From Reticulitermes lucifugus (Eukaryota; Arthropoda; Insecta; Blattodea; Rhinotermitidae), in the NCBI GenBank assembly GCA_026260175.1, contig JAKCWW010001075.1, positions 354 to 64,353 on the forward strand: a stretch of 64,000 bases of DNA, read 5' to 3'. Numbering within the stretch: position 1 is the first letter of the stretch; every line of letters starts with the position of its first letter. A program made the translations under genes and the position numbers. Below the pieces are notes generated by a model. It searched no databases, was not told the DNA's origin, and saw nothing but the letters and a program-made list of their open reading frames with translations. Below are positions 60,765-64,000 of the stretch, piece after piece.

Positions 60765-60995
60765 AGACCGCTTAGAAGAACAGTCGTAGGTGGTAGGATA
60801 ATATTAAAATGGGTCTTAAAGTAATGGGTTTGGATTACAATTACTGGATTTATGTTGCTCATAACAGAGACTACAAAAGGGCCTTTGTGAACACGGCAAT
60901 GAATGTTCAGGTACCGTAAAATGTGGGGAAATTCTTGACTTGGGGAGCAAATGTTAGGTTTTCAAGAAGGACTCTGCTGTATATAATAAGTAAGT
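60765..60995 (+). mobile_element. LINE 3' tail, decayed
   Basis: It contains GGATAATATTAAAATGGGTC, the equivalent of the IKMDL codons, then CTTTGTGAACACGGCAATGA and AAGAAGGACTCTGCTGTATA. The frame is broken. Confidence 0.7.
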
Positions 60996-62027
60996 ACTGT
61001 TATCCAGGAAAGTCTAGCAGTGAAACTCGTTTACTACGTCATTCTTTCTCCCTGCCTCTGATCCTGAAATATTCTGACTTGTTCTTTTTTCGTTTTCTTT
61101 CGTCCGTTCTTTCGTATGTTCTTTCGCTTTTGTTGTCATGTCGTGCGCAGGAAGTGTAGATACGTATATGAGAACAAACATGGCGGAAACAAGTGACTTG
61201 AGTTTCTGTCTCTTAATTGAAAGCTCAAAACCTATCCTCGGTGGATTGTGGAATTTTTTCTTGATATATTTCGGAAATCTTGATTTGAATTTAAATGAAC
61301 GCGTTTTGTTGACAACTCTGATGAACATGGTCTGAATTGCTTAATTTAACCGATAGAACGAAAATAATATTTAACCGAAAACATTTGGCATACTGTGCCA
61401 GTACAAAATTTATCCTTGTGGTTTATAGTTCGGAGATGTAACATGTGGATGAGTGGCCAGAGAGACGGACGCAATTTCTCCTTTCATTTCGTAAAAAACA
61501 AAGCATAGACCTACAGTCGGTTGAGATGGAAATAAATATGTACATAATACCTTCCGAGAATTATTTTGTATCTTTCCTGTCGCTTGCAAGAGACCTGCAA
61601 ATATTTTCGTATATTTTCGTCTAATATATTTTATAGTAACACATTAAGTTCCTTCGTAGATTAATGTTACCAAATAGGCAGGCAAGAATTATTAACTACG
61701 CATATATTGTTTCAGATGTTTTGATTCTTTTGACTACGGAATAACACGTCCTAATTTTACCACAATTATTAAGCGTAAGGAGACGGCTGAAAGTTTCCAG
61801 ATGTTGTGAGATTGCAGCTGTACACCTTTAACTTATGTTAACGTTTAACAGGTTGTCCTATCATTATTTACAGCATTATGTCTGCACCTTATTGAGCCTA
61901 AACATACTTGAATAATTGGTTGCTTAAATATATTAATAATAATGTCGAACTGAGAATTAAATGTGAATAATCCTTGACGAGGTTTGATAAATGTGCTTCT
62001 TAAATTCCAAACATTGACGAATTGTGC
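60996..62027. other. No gene called
   Basis: A degenerate TTCTTTCG run lies at 61083-61135. An opening with ATGGCGGAAACAAGTGAC at 61179 has no recognisable domain. Confidence 0.45.
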
Positions 62028-62266
62028 CCACCGCGGAGGCCCGGGTTCGATCTCGGGTCAGTCCATGTGGGATTTGTGGTGGACAAAGTGGCAATGGGAC
62101 AGGTTTTTCTCCGAGTGCTTCGGTTTTCTCCTATCAGTTTCATTCCACCGGTGCTCCATTACTTGGAAAAATGAAAAAACTAACCATCTTACTCTTCATA
62201 TTCATCACAAGGGTTGCACAATAAGCCTCAAGGCTGCGGTGCGTCCGTAGCTTCTGCTGCGGGGCT
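62028..62266 (+). mobile_element. SINE-A copy, 5' truncated
   Basis: It begins at the B-box region (CCACCGCGGAGGCCCGGGTTCGATCTCGGG), split here as CCACCGCGGAGG and GCCCGGGTTCGATCTCGGG. The rest of the body is whole: TGTGGGATTTGTGGTGGACA, AAGTGGCAATGGGACAGG and the GCTGCGGGGC end. Box A is absent. A CA run starts at its 3' end (62267-62291), perhaps grown from the SINE tail. Confidence 0.82.
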
Positions 62267-62291
62267 AGTCACACACACACACACACACACC
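62267..62291. repeat. CA microsatellite
   Basis: About ten CA units directly after the SINE-A copy. Confidence 0.95.
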
Positions 62292-62571
62292 CACTACAGT
62301 GGGTTTATTGGGTCGTTGCGATGAAACGCAGTGTATTGATATGCCATTAAGAGGCAGTAAGGCGTTTCTACTAACAGGAATATTCGATCATTTATCTATA
62401 TCATTAGAGAGAATTTATGGTTTTGGTCCCTGTTCTTTCGAAAGTGTCCTGCAGTATTTTCTATTGTGTGGTCAGAATATCCTAAGTACGGGAATGTGCG
62501 TAATGTTGTGATGTCTTTTTGATGTTTTATTGACACGTGTAACTTCATAATTTTATTTCTGTTGCGCAACA

Positions 62572-62807
62572 GGCCAACTCGGATCTAGACCGCCGCATTG
62601 TTGAGGTTTCTAGATCACAAACAATTAGACAGAACACAAACACACACCCGGTAGGACTGCTCTAAACGAGTGATCAGCATGTCGCCGAGGCCGCTGCCTA
62701 CACAAGACACAACAAACACAAGAAACGGACATTCATATCCTTATCGGGATTCAAACCCGCGATCCCAGTGATCGAGCGGCCGCAGACCGCACAGCCACAG
62801 GAATCGG
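62572..62807 (-). mobile_element. SINE-B copy
   Basis: On the reverse strand it begins CCGATTCCTGTGGCTGTGCG, has GCGGGTTTGAATCCCGATAAG in the B-box position, and ends with CAATGCGGCGGTCTAGATCC. It is about 85-90 % complete compared with the copy at 14212. Confidence 0.78.
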
Positions 62808-62974
62808 CTTAACTGCATAAATAATCTCTCCTTAGAATGGGTACATCATGGGCGTTAAAAATGATTCTTTTCATACTGTCAGTGTAATAAGTGGGATGAT
62901 CAAATTACTCTCATTAAACTCATTAAATTTTTAATTTTTAGGTCACGTTGATAATTTTTTTTTCTATGGCTCGA

Positions 62975-63305
62975 CAGCCTTATATGGGCCTGGGCCTCCT
63001 CGTTGCGTCGAGGTTTCATGGTCACACACATTTGAGACACACCACAGTCAGTAGGACTCCTCTGGACGNNNNNNNNNNNNNNNNNNNNNNNNNNNNNNNN
63101 NNNNNNNNNNNNNNNNNNNNNNNNNNNNNNNNNNNNNNNNNNNNNNNNNNNNNNNNNNNNNNNNNNNNNNNNNNNNNNNNNNNNNNNNNNNNNNNNNNNN
63201 NNNNNNNNNNNNNNNNNNNNNNNNNNNNNNNNNNNNNNNNNNNNNNNNNNNNNNNNNNNNNCGTCCTTACAACAAACACAACACAAACATCCATGCCCCC
63301 GGTGG
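62975..63305 (-). mobile_element. SINE-B copy broken by assembly gap
   Basis: The left part (62975-63068) is the SINE-B 3' end, with AGTAGGACTCCTCTGGACG on the + strand. After 193 N the SINE resumes (63262-63305) with AACACAAACATCCATGCCCC and CGGTGGG, then breaks into other sequence. Confidence 0.65.
63069..63261. other. Assembly gap, 193 N
   Basis: 193 N. The non-default length suggests a size estimated from read pairs. Both flanks are SINE-B. Confidence 0.95.
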
Positions 63306-63400
63306 GGGTTTTTTTTTCCTGTCCCGTTTTTTTCCCTTTGATCCATTTTGTACTTTTCAATCCTTCCGTCCTTCTTCATGTCACTTTATGTTCCATACTA

Positions 63401-63518
63401 GTCCTTACACAACAAACAGAACACAAACATCCATGCCCCCGGCGGGATTCGAACCCACGATCCCAGTAAGCGAGCGGCCGAAGACCCACGCCTTAGACCG
63501 CACGGCCACTGGGATCGG
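63401..63518 (-). mobile_element. SINE-B head, second partial copy
   Basis: On the reverse strand it begins CCGATCCCAGTGGCCGTGCG, with B-box GTGGGTTCGAATCCCGCCGG. It reaches AACACAAACATCCATGCCCC and then ends. The last part repeats 63262-63305, so two SINE-B copies meet here. Confidence 0.75.
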
Positions 63519-64000
63519 CATCGTTGATAATAGCAGTATTAAATAATTAACTCTACAGGATACAGTAAGGTATTGGAAAGCATACTGAACGTTGTTACAC
63601 CCGTGATTAATCCTACAGAATGCAGTAAGGTTGTGGAAAGGATGCAAGATGCAGGAAGTGGTGATTAAGCATACAGAAGACATTAAGATTGTGGAAGGGG
63701 TGTAGGGTGGTAATACACACATTAGAGACCACCAGATGTAAAATCACAAAGGTAATAATGTAAATTACTCTGATGGACATCATTTGCTTTATTTCTGTGT
63801 TGTTCGAGTTTTGATACTAATTTAACTGCAATTATGTGTGTTTTCTAGCTCTGCCTTTCTCCATAGATCCTGTTGCTCACTCTGCGTATGTGTCCCATAA
63901 CATATGGAAGAAAGCTGCAATCGTAATCCAAATTTATTAATGCAGTATGGACATGGCAATAAGTGCTAGTTTCTTTGGCCCTTTAAGGACGATACAATCT
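63519..64000. other. No gene seen
   Basis: It includes a loose threefold repeat near 63560-63720, with CATACAGAA or CCTACAG, then CAGTAAGGT or TTAAGATTGTGGAA. Otherwise featureless. Confidence 0.5.

Noticed and set aside
62900-63469. Long openings across the N run
   Set aside because: Created by unknown bases; the real sequence on both sides is SINE-B.
1-64000. CRISPR arrays, rRNA genes, virus-like elements
   Set aside because: Looked for on both strands; no repeat-spacer pattern, rRNA core string, or capsid, envelope or LTR structure was seen.

Overview
The window looks like insect nuclear DNA: AT-rich, almost wholly non-coding, and full of short, old retroelement pieces. It carries scattered exons of one neuronal immunoglobulin-superfamily gene. 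The SINE and LINE families I recognise by memory point to Blattodea (cockroach or termite). That placement is an inference, since no search was run.

The one gene I can support is a DIP/lachesin-type cell-surface protein on the + strand, spread over about 34 kb (11394-45740) in small phase-1 exons. Exons at 11394-11552 and 19127-19255 make Ig domain 2. Exons at 20708-20845 and 30619-30768 make Ig domain 3. Exon 40569-40637 is a Ser/Thr/Pro-rich stalk. Two competing 3' ends follow. The acceptor at 45513 gives a short tail with a hydrophobic C-terminus and a stop, as expected for a GPI-anchored protein. The acceptor at 45632 gives a 108-base charged exon that splices on to something not found here. 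The signal peptide and Ig domain 1 must lie upstream of the window.

Layout: 1-230 LINE tail; 231-11393 intergenic or intron DNA with SINEs and a small palindrome; 11394-45740 the gene, with introns holding SINEs, LINE tails, a 24-base minisatellite (20941-21084), a 34-base tandem repeat (39160-39301) and several fold-back palindromes; 45741-64000 non-coding DNA with further LINE tails, palindromes and a cluster of SINEs at 62-63.5 kb. Two runs of N (44574-44773 and 63069-63261) both interrupt SINE copies.

The repeats fall into a few groups. SINE-A carries a body with a GTGGACAAAGTGGCACTGGG motif. SINE-B begins near GATCCCAGTGGCCG. SINE-C has a body around GGGTACCGGG and AAAGCGGCC. A few solitary tRNA-like pieces are also present. 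At least seven tails of one non-LTR retrotransposon family all lie on the + strand. Eight inverted repeats with short loops occur, several carrying a CTGANGATG...GAAAC hairpin typical of Penelope-like element ends. I found no virus-like element, CRISPR array, rRNA gene or functional tRNA gene.
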